Positions 41,788 to 50,315 of a stretch of DNA of 64,000 nt are shown here, one piece after another. Numbering within the stretch: the stretch's first letter is position 1; each line of letters opens with the position of its first letter. Made by a program: the position numbers and the translations under genes. Where the stretch lies: NCBI RefSeq assembly GCF_014197535.1, contig NZ_JACIFV010000008.1, forward strand, positions 148,537 to 212,536, given 5' to 3'. The notes under the pieces were generated by a model, which was given only the letters and a program-made list of their open reading frames with translations, made no database searches and was not told where the DNA came from. This stretch comes from Rhizobium aethiopicum (GTDB lineage Bacteria; Pseudomonadota; Alphaproteobacteria; Rhizobiales; Rhizobiaceae).

Positions 41788-42348
41788 CTAGACCTGCATG
41801 ATTTCCTTTTCCTTCTCCCCAAGCAAGCGGTCGATTTCGGAAATCGTCTCGTCCGTCATCTTCTGTACGCGTTCGGATCGCGCACGGCTCTCGTCCTGGC
41901 CGATTACACCGTCCTTTTCGGCTTTCTTGAGGCCGTCCATGCCGTCACGGCGGACATGGCGAATCGCCACCTTGCTCTTCTCGGCATAGTCATGCGCCAC
42001 CTTGACGAGCGACTTGCGGCGCTCCTCGTTCAATTCCGGCAGCGGAATGCGCAGGCTCTGGCCGTCGACGATCGGGTTGAGGCCGAGATTGGATTCGCGG
42101 ATGCCGCGTTCGACGGCGCTGACCATCGACTTGTCCCAGACGGAAACCGTCAGCATGCGCGGCTCGGGCACGGTGATGTTGGCGACCTGGTTCAAGGGCA
42201 CGCGCGAACCATAGGCCTCGATCGTGACCGGATCGAGGATGTTGGCCGAAGCACGGCCGGTGCGCAGCGATGCGATGTCGCTCTTGAATGCGGAGACCGC
42301 GCCGTCCATCCGGCGCTTCAGTTCCTTGATATCGATACCTTCACTCAT
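41788..42348 (-). CDS. frr: ribosome recycling factor
   Basis: Splits post-termination ribosomes together with EF-G. The 186-residue product is full length and shows [54 protein letters not shown] and a C-terminal coiled-coil helix. The position after pyrH is conserved in bacteria. A mosaic repeat lies in the pyrH-frr gap. Confidence 0.97.
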   Translation of the reverse strand: MSEGIDIKELKRRMDGAVSAFKSDIASLRTGRASANILDPVTIEAYGSRVPLNQVANITVPEPRMLTVSVWDKSMVSAVERGIRESNLGLNPIVDGQSLRIPLPELNEERRKSLVKVAHDYAEKSKVAIRHVRRDGMDGLKKAEKDGVIGQDESRARSERVQKMTDETISEIDRLLGEKEKEIMQV

Positions 42349-42362
42349 GTCGATGCTCCCGT

Positions 42363-42476
42363 TTAGAGCGATGCCGAAAAGTCAGCGGTTTTCGGCACGT
42401 CTCATGCTCTAATTCTTTAATGTAGAACATGTTTCAGATTTCAGGCCAACCGGACCTAAAGCTCAATCATGTTCTA
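42363..42476. repeat. rhizobial palindromic intergenic element (two nested palindromes)
   Basis: The first palindrome is AGAGC...GCCGAAAA / TTTTCGGC...GCTCT (42365-42410). The second is AGAACATG (42424-42431) / CATGTTCT (42468-42475). Elements of this make-up are scattered between genes in Rhizobium (from memory). It lies inside the pyrH-frr gap and would be transcribed with the operon, so it may form RNA hairpins. Confidence 0.65.
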
Positions 42477-42511
42477 GCGAGGGCTGCGCCGAAACCGCGG
42501 CGCGGCTTGTA

Positions 42512-43234
42512 TCAGTTGTCGGAGACGATGGTCTTGAGGCCACCGCCCGTCAAGATTTCAGCAAAACCACCCTTCTCGTGGATCGAGAAGACGATGATCG
42601 GAATGGAATTTTCTCTGGCAAGCGCCACGGCGGCAACGTCCATCACCGCAAGGCCCCTGTCCAGCACTTCCTGGTGCGTCAGGCGGTCGAAGCGGGTCGC
42701 ATCGGGATATTTCTTCGGGTCGGCGGTATAGATGCCGTCCACCTGCGTGCCCTTGAAGATCGCTTGGGCGCCCATTTCGGCAGCACGCAGTGCGGCGGCG
42801 GAATCGGTGGTGAAGAAGGGATTGCCGGTGCCGCCGGCAAAGATCACCACGCGTCCCATCGACAGATGATAAAGGGTCGCTCGTTGCGAGAAGCTCTCGC
42901 AGATCTCCGGCATGGAGATGGCCGAAAGCACCACCGTATCGATGTTCAGCTTGCGCAGCGAGGTTGCGAGCGCGAGCGCGTTGATGATGGTGCCGAGCAT
43001 GCCCATATGGTCGCCGGTCACCCGATCGCCGCCCTTGGATGCGACTGCAACACCGCGGAAGATATTGCCGCCACCGACGACGACGCCGACTTCCACGCCC
43101 ATATGCCTTGCCTCGGCGATATCGGATGCAATGCGGTCCGCCACCGCGACATCGATCCCGAAACCCTGGCCACCCATGAGCGCTTCGCCGGAAGCCTTGA
43201 GCAGAACGCGTTTATAGACAGGCTCTAAAGACAT
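42512..43234 (-). CDS. pyrH: UMP kinase
   Basis: Phosphorylates UMP to UDP. The 240-residue amino-acid-kinase-fold product has RVLLKASGEALMGGQGFGID, VVVGGGNIFRG, the GDHMGMLGTIINALAL motif, FAGGTGNPFFTTDSAAALRA and GTQVDGIYTADPKK. It follows tsf by 96 bases that contain a strong hairpin. Confidence 0.97.
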   Translation of the reverse strand: MSLEPVYKRVLLKASGEALMGGQGFGIDVAVADRIASDIAEARHMGVEVGVVVGGGNIFRGVAVASKGGDRVTGDHMGMLGTIINALALATSLRKLNIDTVVLSAISMPEICESFSQRATLYHLSMGRVVIFAGGTGNPFFTTDSAAALRAAEMGAQAIFKGTQVDGIYTADPKKYPDATRFDRLTHQEVLDRGLAVMDVAAVALARENSIPIIVFSIHEKGGFAEILTGGGLKTIVSDN

Positions 43235-43272
43235 CTTGGCTCCTCGTAAATTGCCGTGAATGCCCGATACAC

Positions 43273-43304
43273 GAAGGGCACCGCGTTGTCACGCGATGCC
43301 CTTC
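43273..43304. other. hairpin between tsf and pyrH
   Basis: GAAGGGCA (43273-43280) pairs with TGCCCTTC (43297-43304); inside it CGCG pairs with CGCG around TTGTCA. On the minus strand, the direction of transcription, no T run follows, so a processing or mRNA-stability site is more likely than a full terminator. The plus-strand tail CTTGTTTTC is T-rich but has no gene to serve. Confidence 0.5.
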
Positions 43305-43330
43305 TTGTTTTCAGAATTATGGCTGGAAGA

Positions 43331-44257
43331 TCAACCCTTGACGGCAGCCGCGACTTCGGCTGCGAAATCGGTCTCTTCCTTCTCGACGCCTTCGCCGAGC
43401 AGAAGACGGGCCATGCCGGCAACTTCGATCGGCGCGCCGACGGCCTTTTCAGCTTCCTTGATGGCGGCAGCGACCGTCAGATCAGGATTGATGACGAAAG
43501 CCTGCGAGAGAAGGGCGACCTCCTCGAAGAACTTGCGCATGCGGCCTTCCACCATCTTTTCGATGATGTTGTCGGGCTTACCGGAAGCGCGCGACTGCTC
43601 GATGAAGACGTTGCGCTCGCGCTCGGCGACGGCGGCATCGACTTCCTCAGGGCGGATCGCCAACGGCGCGGTCGCCGCAATATGCATGGCGACCTGGCGG
43701 CCGATTGCGTTCAGGGCTTCCTTGTCACCGGTCGACTTCAGCGCGACGAGAACGCCGAGCTTGCCGAGGCCGTCGGAAACCGCATTGTGGATATAGGTGG
43801 CGACGACGCCGTCTTCGACGGACAGAGCGATCGAACGGCGCAGGTTCATGTTCTCGCCGATCGTTGCGATCGCATCCTTGATCGTGTCGGAAACGGACTT
43901 GCCGGATGCCGGATAGGTCGCAGCACCGACGGCCTCGACAGTGCCATCCGTCGAGACGGCGACCTTGGCGATGCCGCGGACGAGATCCTGGAAGGCATCG
44001 TTGCGGGCGACGAAGTCGGTTTCGGAGTTGACTTCGACGACGACGGCCTTCGTGCCTTCGCTCGAAACGCCGACGAGGCCTTCAGCGGCGGTACGGCCCG
44101 ACTTCTTGTCGGCCTTGGCGATGCCCTTGGCGCGCAGCCAGTCGATCGCCGCTTCCATGTCGCCGCTGGTTTCAGCAAGAGCCTTCTTGCAGTCCATCAT
44201 GCCTGCGCCGGTCTTTTCGCGCAGTTCCTTCACCATTGCAGCCGTAATCTCGCTCAT
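43331..44257 (-). CDS. tsf: elongation factor Ts
   Basis: Nucleotide exchange factor for EF-Tu. The 308-residue product has the N-terminal UBA-like domain ([16 protein letters not shown]), the core TDFVARN motif ([13 protein letters not shown]) and the C-terminal dimer region. It follows rpsB in the universal rpsB-tsf order. Confidence 0.98.
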   Translation of the reverse strand: MSEITAAMVKELREKTGAGMMDCKKALAETSGDMEAAIDWLRAKGIAKADKKSGRTAAEGLVGVSSEGTKAVVVEVNSETDFVARNDAFQDLVRGIAKVAVSTDGTVEAVGAATYPASGKSVSDTIKDAIATIGENMNLRRSIALSVEDGVVATYIHNAVSDGLGKLGVLVALKSTGDKEALNAIGRQVAMHIAATAPLAIRPEEVDAAVAERERNVFIEQSRASGKPDNIIEKMVEGRMRKFFEEVALLSQAFVINPDLTVAAAIKEAEKAVGAPIEVAGMARLLLGEGVEKEETDFAAEVAAAVKG

Positions 44258-44376
44258 TATCTTCCTCTTGTCGGTTCAAACGGTGGACCGCAAAGCGGCG
44301 CGGCACCGGATTGAGGCACGAAATGTACCTGTATGTATGACAGCGTGATGAAGACGCGCCATAACGAAACTTTACT

Positions 44377-44400
44377 GGCGGAGCGCCTGACGCCTCCGCC
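44377..44400. other. GC-rich hairpin in the rpsB-tsf gap
   Basis: GGCGGAG and CTCCGCC, separated by GCGCCTGACG-type loop bases, form a stem in the 237-base gap between rpsB and tsf. No T run follows in the minus direction. It could be an attenuator or a processing site that sets the rpsB to tsf ratio. Nothing else is visible in the gap. Confidence 0.4.
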
Positions 44401-44494
44401 TTGAAACAGGTAAGGCCGCCGAACTTCGATGAGTCGCGAGCGGCCTTCCCAGTCTATGCAAGCTTCGACGGAGTTTTGTCTCCGCCCGCCTTCA

Positions 44495-45262
44495 TCAGCC
44501 TTCGGCTGCTTCCTCGAGAGCCGGCTCGACCGGAACTTCGGAGGATGCGCCGAGATCACGGCCGGAAGAGCTCTGCTGGCGCGCAATGCCGTCGATGGCA
44601 GCGCGGGAGATCAGCTCGCAGTACAGGGCGATGGCGCGCGATGCGTCGTCGTTGCCCGGGATCGGATAGTCGATCAGGTCCGGATCGCAGTTCGAATCGA
44701 TGATGGCGACGACCGGGATGCCGAGGCGCTTGGCTTCGTCGATCGCGATCTTTTCCTTGTTGGTGTCGATAATGAACATCAGGTCGGGCGTGCCGCCCAT
44801 ATCGCGGATACCGCCGAGAGCCTTGTCGAGCTTTTCACGCTCGCGCTCGAGGTTGAGGCGTTCCTTCTTGGTGAAGCCCTGGGCTTCGCCATTGAGGATT
44901 TCGTCGAGCTTGCGCAGGCGCTGGATCGAGTTGGAGATCGTCTTCCAGTTCGTCATCATGCCGCCGAGCCAGCGCGAGTTGACGTAGTACTGGGCCGAGC
45001 GCTTGGCGCTGTCGGCGATGATCTCGGACGCCTGGCGCTTGGTGCCGACGAAGAGAACGCGGCCGCCACGGGCAACGGTGTCGCTGACGACCTGAAGGGC
45101 GCGCGACAGCATCGGAACGGTCTGAGCCAGATCGATGATGTGAATGTTGTTGCGATCGCCGAAGATATACGGCTTCATCTTCGGGTTCCAGCGATGGGTC
45201 TGGTGGCCGAAGTGGACGCCTGCTTCAAGCAGCTGACGCATAGAAAAATCAGGCAATGCCAT
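44495..45262 (-). CDS. rpsB: 30S ribosomal protein S2
   Basis: The 255-residue product has the S2 motifs [50 protein letters not shown] and [12 protein letters not shown], plus a C-terminal tail rich in Glu/Ala. First gene of the rpsB-tsf-pyrH-frr cluster. Its upstream region has a 29-base direct repeat. Confidence 0.98.
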
Positions 45263-45392
45263 GCCTTGTTACTCCTTTTCCGGTTGAACCTCCGCAAGGC
45301 GAACAGCACCCTCGTCGAGGATGCCACCGGCGGAACAGCCCGGATTTCTCCCGGACGATCCCATGCCTTACGTGTGGAATGCCGGTGCCCAT

Positions 45393-45449
45393 ACATTCCG
45401 TTGGGCATAAAAGCAAGGGAAACATTCCATTCGGCATAAAAACAAGGAT
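45393..45449. repeat. two-copy 29-base direct repeat upstream of rpsB
   Basis: ACATTCCGTTGGGCATAAAA at 45393 recurs as ACATTCCATTCGGCATAAAA at 45422, with a GCAAGGGA / ACAAGGAT end; 23 of 28 bases match. It lies 130-190 bases upstream of the rpsB start, in the region 45263-45495 that holds no gene. It may be part of the rpsB promoter or leader (the minus-strand reading CTTGNTTTTATGCC repeats). Confidence 0.6.
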
Positions 45450-45495
45450 TATGCCGGATTTCCGGCCGACTGCCCTGCCCTGAAAATACCGCCGC

Positions 45496-45722
45496 TCAGC
45501 TTGCGAGTGTCGGCAGCAGCGCCAGCACGACGCCGGCATCGGGCATCGGCAGGACGGCGTCGATCTCCGCGGACAGCAGGCTGGTGATTGCGCTGTCGGC
45601 GTTTCCGGTCGCCGTCCCAGCGGACCACGGAAGCCGTGCCGCGTCCAGGCGAGCTCCTGCAGCCGCGGGCTGATCAGCGCCTCGATCAGGCGGTTGGCGT
45701 TCTCGTCGACGACGATCAGCGC
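45496..45722 (-). pseudogene. 3' remnant of an unidentified gene fused to the telA remnant
   Basis: Directly after the telA fragment, in the next reading frame, the minus strand codes for LIVVDENANRLIEALISPRL and then QELAWTRHGFR. A shift of frame follows near 45620, and the other frame continues ATGNADSAITSLLSAEIDAV, LPMPDAGVVLALLPTLAS and stops at 45496. Both pieces look like ordinary protein, so this is the C-terminal end of one gene with an internal frameshift and no start. I cannot name the family with confidence; it resembles the tail of a solute-binding-type domain. Confidence 0.55.
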
Positions 45723-46134
45723 GCGATGTCGCGCCTCAGCGTGTCGTTGTGACGGTCGAGCTCCAGGCCAATCCGGTCGATCTGGCCGGCTACGTCCTCG
45801 AACTCCTCCTTAAAGCGTTCGAGCCGCGCTTTTGCGGAGAGGAACATGCGGCTGAGGAAGCCCTTGTCTTTCAGCGATGCCGGATCGAGGCTCTTCGACT
45901 TGAGGATGATGTCGGTCAGCAGCCGGCCGACCTCGCCGAGATCCTTGTTGCGGACCTCGCGCAGGATCCTGTCGGCATAATCGCTGACAGCCTGCTGGGC
46001 GCGGTCGCCATAGACCGAAATGCCGGCTCGGTCGGTGATATCGATGCTATCGGAAATGCGGGCAACTTCCGCCGGATCGGCGGCGCAACCGGCAGGACGG
46101 CATTCTGTACAGTCGCGAGATCGGTATCGGCCAT
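45716..46134 (-). pseudogene. telA: broken toxic anion resistance gene (TelA/KlaA family), 5' part only
   Basis: The ATG at 46134 begins MADTDLATVQNAVLPVA, but near 46085 the frame shifts and the recognisable protein continues in another frame: DPAEVARISDSIDITDRAG, then VYGDRAQQAVSDYADRIL, VRNKDLGEVGRLLTDIILK, FLSRMFLSAKARLERFKEEF and DRIGLELDRHNDTLRRDI, the N-terminal half of TelA. It then stops at 45716, where a full TelA (about 380-400 residues) would go on. One frameshift plus loss of the C-terminal half show it is dead. TelA-family proteins are linked to tellurite resistance. Confidence 0.75.
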
Positions 46135-46331
46135 AGTGAGGCTTTCCAGGCTTGCGGCGGGTAATGGTCTGGAGGCCTATTTCGCAACTGCAGGCCCCGT
46201 CGCAATGGACTGGCCGCTGGAATCGCACCGATCACAAGAGCAGGACGACAGAAGGCGACTCAATCATCGCTGGTCGCCGACACAATAATGAACTTTACGA
46301 TACAGTTTTATGACAGCGGAAAAACCGCGGC

Positions 46332-47168
46332 CTACTTGCAGACCTCAGCCTTGTGATCCAGCAGCTCGAGCTTGGCGAGCTTGCCGGTCAGGACGAAATC
46401 GCCATAATCCATCGTCAGGTCGCGGGTGATGCCGTTCTCGTAGAGTTTGAACGACATGCGATAGACCGGCAGCGAATCCGATTTTGCATTCTCGTTGAAA
46501 TAGGCGATGGTCACCGGCCAGAAGGCCGTCTTCGAGAAGGCGCCGGCATTGCCGGCATCGGCCTCCTCGGCAGCGGGCGTTTCCTGCTTGCCGACGATCG
46601 TCGTCGTCACCAGCGACTTGTCGCCGTCATCGGAACCGTCGAAAACGCGGGCTTCGAAGAAACGTTTTCCCTCCTTGGCGTTCTGGATCACATCGAGCAT
46701 ATGCTCTGTCGGAAAGCGGCTTTCGCCAAGCTGCAGCTCGCGGCTCGCCGGCTGCTTGAGATCGACTTTGACGCCATTGGCCTGATTCTCGGCCGCGCCG
46801 TTGACCTCCTTGTCGAGCTGGTCGTCGGTGAAGGATTTGGTGTCAAAGGTAAACTTGCGGTCCTTCAGGTTCTCGAAGGTCTTTGTCTGCTGATCGCTGA
46901 CGCGCACGCTGTCGCCAGTGTCGATCTGCGTCACGAAGCGGAAATTGGTGGTGAAGCCCTGGCAATAGCTGCCGTCGAATTCATAGACCATGCGGCCGTA
47001 CATGGAGGCGATGCCGGAGCGGTCCGACGCATCCTTCAATTCCAGATCGTAGACCGCGCGATGGGCGATGAGGCCGGTCGCGATCGCAGCACTTGCCGCA
47101 GGCGCAGCCGCCCATGCATGGGCGGAAAGGCCGGCGAGAAGCAGAGCGACTAGACTCGATCGGAACAT
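46332..47168 (-). CDS. eipB: cell envelope integrity protein EipB (DUF1849)
   Basis: Periplasmic protein of the EipB/DUF1849 family, needed for envelope integrity in Brucella and folding as a beta spiral. The 278-residue precursor has a signal peptide (MFRSSLVALLLAGLSAHAWA), HRAVYDLELKDASDRSGIAS, and two cysteines at C68 and C277, the conserved disulfide pair of the family. It stands alone, divergent from the RidA-family gene. Confidence 0.9.
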   Translation of the reverse strand: MFRSSLVALLLAGLSAHAWAAAPAASAAIATGLIAHRAVYDLELKDASDRSGIASMYGRMVYEFDGSYCQGFTTNFRFVTQIDTGDSVRVSDQQTKTFENLKDRKFTFDTKSFTDDQLDKEVNGAAENQANGVKVDLKQPASRELQLGESRFPTEHMLDVIQNAKEGKRFFEARVFDGSDDGDKSLVTTTIVGKQETPAAEEADAGNAGAFSKTAFWPVTIAYFNENAKSDSLPVYRMSFKLYENGITRDLTMDYGDFVLTGKLAKLELLDHKAEVCK

Positions 47169-47304
47169 TCATTAACTCCTGTTGGACTCGGCCGCGATGT
47201 TATAAGAACACTTTCGGCCAAATCGAGGCTCGAAACTGTCATATTAAAGATTCCAGTCTTGATGCATAATTTTTGAAGAATTGACAACAAAAGCGGAGAC
47301 GAAA

Positions 47305-47775
47305 ATGTCCGACGAAATTGCAGCGCGCCTGACTGAGATGGGGATAACCCTGCCTGAAGCCGCAGCACCTGCCGCAAACTACGTTCCCTATGTCATCAGC
47401 GGCAATCTTCTCTACATCTCCGGGCAGCTGCCGCTCGACGGCGGCAAAGTCGCCGTATCGGGCCATCTCGGCAAGACCGTCGACGTAGCGAGCGGCCAGC
47501 GCGCCGCCGAACTCTGCGCCATCAACATCCTGGCCCAGGCCAAGGCCGCGCTCGGCGGCGACCTCGGCCGCATTCGGCGCGTCATCAAGGTGAACGGTTT
47601 CGTCGCCTCGGCGCCCGATTTCATCGAGCAGCATCTCGTCATCAACGGTGCTTCGAACCTGATCGCCGGTGTGCTCGGCGAGACCGGCAAACATGCGCGC
47701 GCCGCCGTCGGCATGGCCGCTCTGCCGCTGAACGCCGCCGTCGAGATCGACGCTATCATGGAAATCGCAGAATGA
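47305..47775 (+). CDS. RidA/YjgF-family protein
   Basis: Member of the Rid superfamily, whose archetype hydrolyses reactive enamines/imines. The 156-residue product has NYVPYVISGNLLYISGQLPL, INILAQAKAALGGDL and GKHARAAVGMAALPLNAAVE. The catalytic Arg of true RidA is present as HARAAVG context, but the long N-terminus places it in a Rid subgroup, so imine deaminase activity is likely but not certain. The ATG at 47305 is preferred to the TTG at 47281 because GGAGA precedes it. Stop overlaps the next gene as ATGA. Confidence 0.87.
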   Translation: MSDEIAARLTEMGITLPEAAAPAANYVPYVISGNLLYISGQLPLDGGKVAVSGHLGKTVDVASGQRAAELCAINILAQAKAALGGDLGRIRRVIKVNGFVASAPDFIEQHLVINGASNLIAGVLGETGKHARAAVGMAALPLNAAVEIDAIMEIAE

Positions 47776-48491
47776 CCAATGCGGACTGGATCAAGGACGT
47801 GCCGGTCGCCCATCGCGGCTATCACGACCTGAATAAGCTTGTCTGGGAGAATACGCTTTCGGCCTTCTCGCGCGCTGCCGAAGCCGGCTTTGCGATCGAA
47901 TGCGACCTGCATTACGCCTCCGACGGCGTGCCGATCATCTTTCATGACGAGGATCTTCAGCGTCTGTGCAATCTGAACGGCGACATCCGCGAGCGCACCT
48001 CCCGGGAACTCGGGCTGATCGCCGTCGGCGGCACGGGCGACAAGGTGCCGACGCTCCGCCAACTCCTCGATCTTGTGCAGGGCAAGGTTCCGCTGGTGCT
48101 GGAGTTGAAGGGCCGTGAGGCCGATGACGAGGGTTTTGCCGAATCCGTCCTCGAAGTGCTGGAAGGCTATGAGGGCAAGGTTGCGCTGATGAGCTTCGAC
48201 CATTGGCTGCTGCGCGATCTGAAGGCGCTTGGCTCGCCCTATCCGCTCGGGCTGACCGCCAATGGCAACACGCCGGAGGAGTTTGAGACCCATGCCAAGG
48301 CGATGGAGATCGGTCTCGATTTCATCTCCTATTATTATGACGACCTGCCGAATGCCTTCATCACGGGCGAACGCGACAAGGGCATTCCGGTTATCACCTG
48401 GACGGTGCGAGACGAAGAGGCGCGCCGGCGCACTTTTGCCAATGCAGACCAGATGACTTTCGAAGGCTTCGATCCGCGCGTGGCCGTTTGA
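47772..48491 (+). CDS. glycerophosphodiester phosphodiesterase
   Basis: Hydrolyses glycerophosphodiesters to glycerol 3-phosphate plus an alcohol. The 239-residue GDPD-domain product has VAHRGYHD (catalytic His and Arg), ENTLSAFSRAAEAGFAIECD (metal Glu and Asp) and IIFHDEDLQRL (second catalytic His), and ends VITWTVRDEE. No signal peptide, so UgpQ-like and cytoplasmic. Translationally coupled to the RidA-family gene by a four-base overlap. Confidence 0.92.
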   Translation: MTNADWIKDVPVAHRGYHDLNKLVWENTLSAFSRAAEAGFAIECDLHYASDGVPIIFHDEDLQRLCNLNGDIRERTSRELGLIAVGGTGDKVPTLRQLLDLVQGKVPLVLELKGREADDEGFAESVLEVLEGYEGKVALMSFDHWLLRDLKALGSPYPLGLTANGNTPEEFETHAKAMEIGLDFISYYYDDLPNAFITGERDKGIPVITWTVRDEEARRRTFANADQMTFEGFDPRVAV

Positions 48492-48569
48492 CGCTCGCTT
48501 TTTGGCCAAGATCATGCGCAGACTGAAACAGAGCCGAAACCCTCCTCCCACAGGCTTCGCATCCGCCGC

Positions 48570-49760
48570 ATGACCGATGAACTGTCCATTCGCGTAGAAC
48601 GCTCCTTCACCGCGATTTTCCCGGAGAGCTGGTCCAGGCTTTCCGGGGCGTCGAAGGGTGGCAACACGCTTGCCTATAACCCCTTCGTTTCGCATGCCTT
48701 TTTATCATCGCTGGAAGAATCCGGCTCGGCCACGGCCGAAACCGGTTGGCTCGGCCACCACCTGTTGCTCGAAACCGATCGCGGCGAGCTGATCGGCGCC
48801 CTGCCCGGCTACCTCAAGAGCCACAGCCAGGGCGAATATGTCTTCGACCACGGCTGGGCCGACGCCTTCGAGCGGGCCGGCGGGCGTTATTATCCCAAGC
48901 TGCAGTGCTCGATCCCATTTACACCCGCGACCGGCCCGCGTCTTCTCGTCGCCGAAGGGCTGCAGCGGCTGCCGATCCAGAGCGCGATTGCCGAAAGCCT
49001 GAAGGAGGTCGTGCGCCGGCTCGGTATTTCCTCGGCCCATATTACCTTCGTGCCGGACGAGGAGATCGGCGTCTTCGAGATGGATGGCTATCTGCACCGG
49101 ACCGACCAGCAGTTTCATTTCATCAATGACGGCTATGCCAATCACGACGAGTTCCTCGAAACGCTCGCTTCGCGCAAACGCAAGGCATTGCGCAAGGAGC
49201 GTCGCACCGCGCTCGAAAACGGCATCAGCATCGACTGGCTGACCGGGCGCGATCTGACGGAGCGGATCTGGGACCAGTTCTTCAAATTCTACATGGATAC
49301 CGGCGGCCGCAAATGGGGCCGGCCCTATCTCACCCGCAAATTCTACTCTCTGATCGGCGAGCGCATGGCCGACGATATCCTGCTCGTCATGGCCAAGCGC
49401 GACGGGCGCTATATTGCCGGCGCGATCAATTTCATCGGCGGCGATGCGCTCTACGGCCGTCACTGGGGCTGCATCGAGGACCACCCCTTCCTGCATTTCG
49501 AGGTCTGCTATCACCAGGGGATCGACTTCGCCCTGGCGAAGGGGTTGAAACGGGTCGAGGCCGGAGCGCAGGGCGAACATAAGCTCGCTCGCGGTTACCT
49601 GCCGGTGACGACGCATTCCGCCCATTATATCGCCCATGGCGGGCTGCGCCGCGCGATCGGCGATTATCTCGCGCGCGAGCGCGCCGATGTCGAACAGATG
49701 AGTGAACTGCTGAGCGAGCACAGCCCCTTCCGCAAGGGTGAGCGTCAGCAGGAGGATTGA
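48570..49760 (+). CDS. FemAB-like GNAT acyltransferase (DUF482/PF04339 type)
   Basis: A 396-residue protein of the peptidogalycan / FemAB-like group, built of two GNAT-like halves. Visible marks are NPFVSHAFLSSLEESGSA, LPGYLKSHSQGEYVFDHGWA, YYPKLQCSIPFTPATGPRLL (start), a basic segment ASRKRKALRKERR, and the end GLKRVEAGAQGEHKLARGY. The substrate is unknown. It follows the phosphodiesterase by 78 bases on the same strand. Confidence 0.87.
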   Translation: MTDELSIRVERSFTAIFPESWSRLSGASKGGNTLAYNPFVSHAFLSSLEESGSATAETGWLGHHLLLETDRGELIGALPGYLKSHSQGEYVFDHGWADAFERAGGRYYPKLQCSIPFTPATGPRLLVAEGLQRLPIQSAIAESLKEVVRRLGISSAHITFVPDEEIGVFEMDGYLHRTDQQFHFINDGYANHDEFLETLASRKRKALRKERRTALENGISIDWLTGRDLTERIWDQFFKFYMDTGGRKWGRPYLTRKFYSLIGERMADDILLVMAKRDGRYIAGAINFIGGDALYGRHWGCIEDHPFLHFEVCYHQGIDFALAKGLKRVEAGAQGEHKLARGYLPVTTHSAHYIAHGGLRRAIGDYLARERADVEQMSELLSEHSPFRKGERQQED

Positions 49761-49814
49761 CGCCGCCCTGCCGAGCGCGCTACCCGATCAAATGGAACGT
49801 GAGGAGATTTCGCG

Positions 49815-50240
49815 ATGACCAGCGCCTATGACGACAACAATATCTTCGCCAAGATCCTGCGCGGCGAAATTCCCTCGAACCGAATCTACGAGGACCAGCA
49901 TACGGTGGCCTTCATGGATGTGATGCCGCAAGCGCCGGGCCACGTGCTCGTCGTTCCGAAGGCGCCTTCGCGCAATATTCTCGATGCCGATCCCGCCACC
50001 CTCGTCCATGCCATTACCGTCGTTCAAAAGGTCGCCCAGGCGGTCCAGGAAGTTTTCGACGCCGATGGCGTGTTCATCGCCCAGTTCAACGAACCGGCAG
50101 CCGGACAAACGGTGTTCCATCTGCATTTCCACATCATCCCCCGCCATGAGGGCGTGGCGCTCAAGCCGCATTCCGGCAGGATGGAGGACGGCGCCGTGCT
50201 TGCCGCCCATGCCGAAAAGATCCGGGCGGCCCTGGCATAA
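49815..50240 (+). CDS. HIT-family nucleotide-binding protein
   Basis: Histidine-triad hydrolase or transferase acting on nucleoside phosphoramidates or dinucleotides. The 141-residue product has FAKILRGEIPSNRIYED at the start, the P-rich VMPQAPGHVLVVPK and the triad HLHFHIIPR. GAGGAGATTT before the ATG marks the start. It ends at a strong two-way terminator facing clpA. Confidence 0.92.
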   Translation: MTSAYDDNNIFAKILRGEIPSNRIYEDQHTVAFMDVMPQAPGHVLVVPKAPSRNILDADPATLVHAITVVQKVAQAVQEVFDADGVFIAQFNEPAAGQTVFHLHFHIIPRHEGVALKPHSGRMEDGAVLAAHAEKIRAALA

Positions 50241-50267
50241 CGCGAATTCCTGGCAACGACGGGAAAC

Positions 50268-50298
50268 AAAAAAGGCCGCGGGTGACGCGGCCTTTTTT
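50268..50298. terminator. bidirectional terminator between the HIT gene and clpA
   Basis: A six-base run of A, the stem GGCCGC (50274-50279) / GCGGCC (50287-50292), then six T. It has T tails on both strands and serves the convergent HIT and clpA genes. Confidence 0.88.
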
Positions 50299-50315
50299 AA
50301 TTCGGTGACGAGCTC

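Noticed and set aside
44377..44400. Hairpin in the rpsB-tsf gap as a terminator
   Set aside because: No T run follows in the direction of transcription; kept only as a structural feature.
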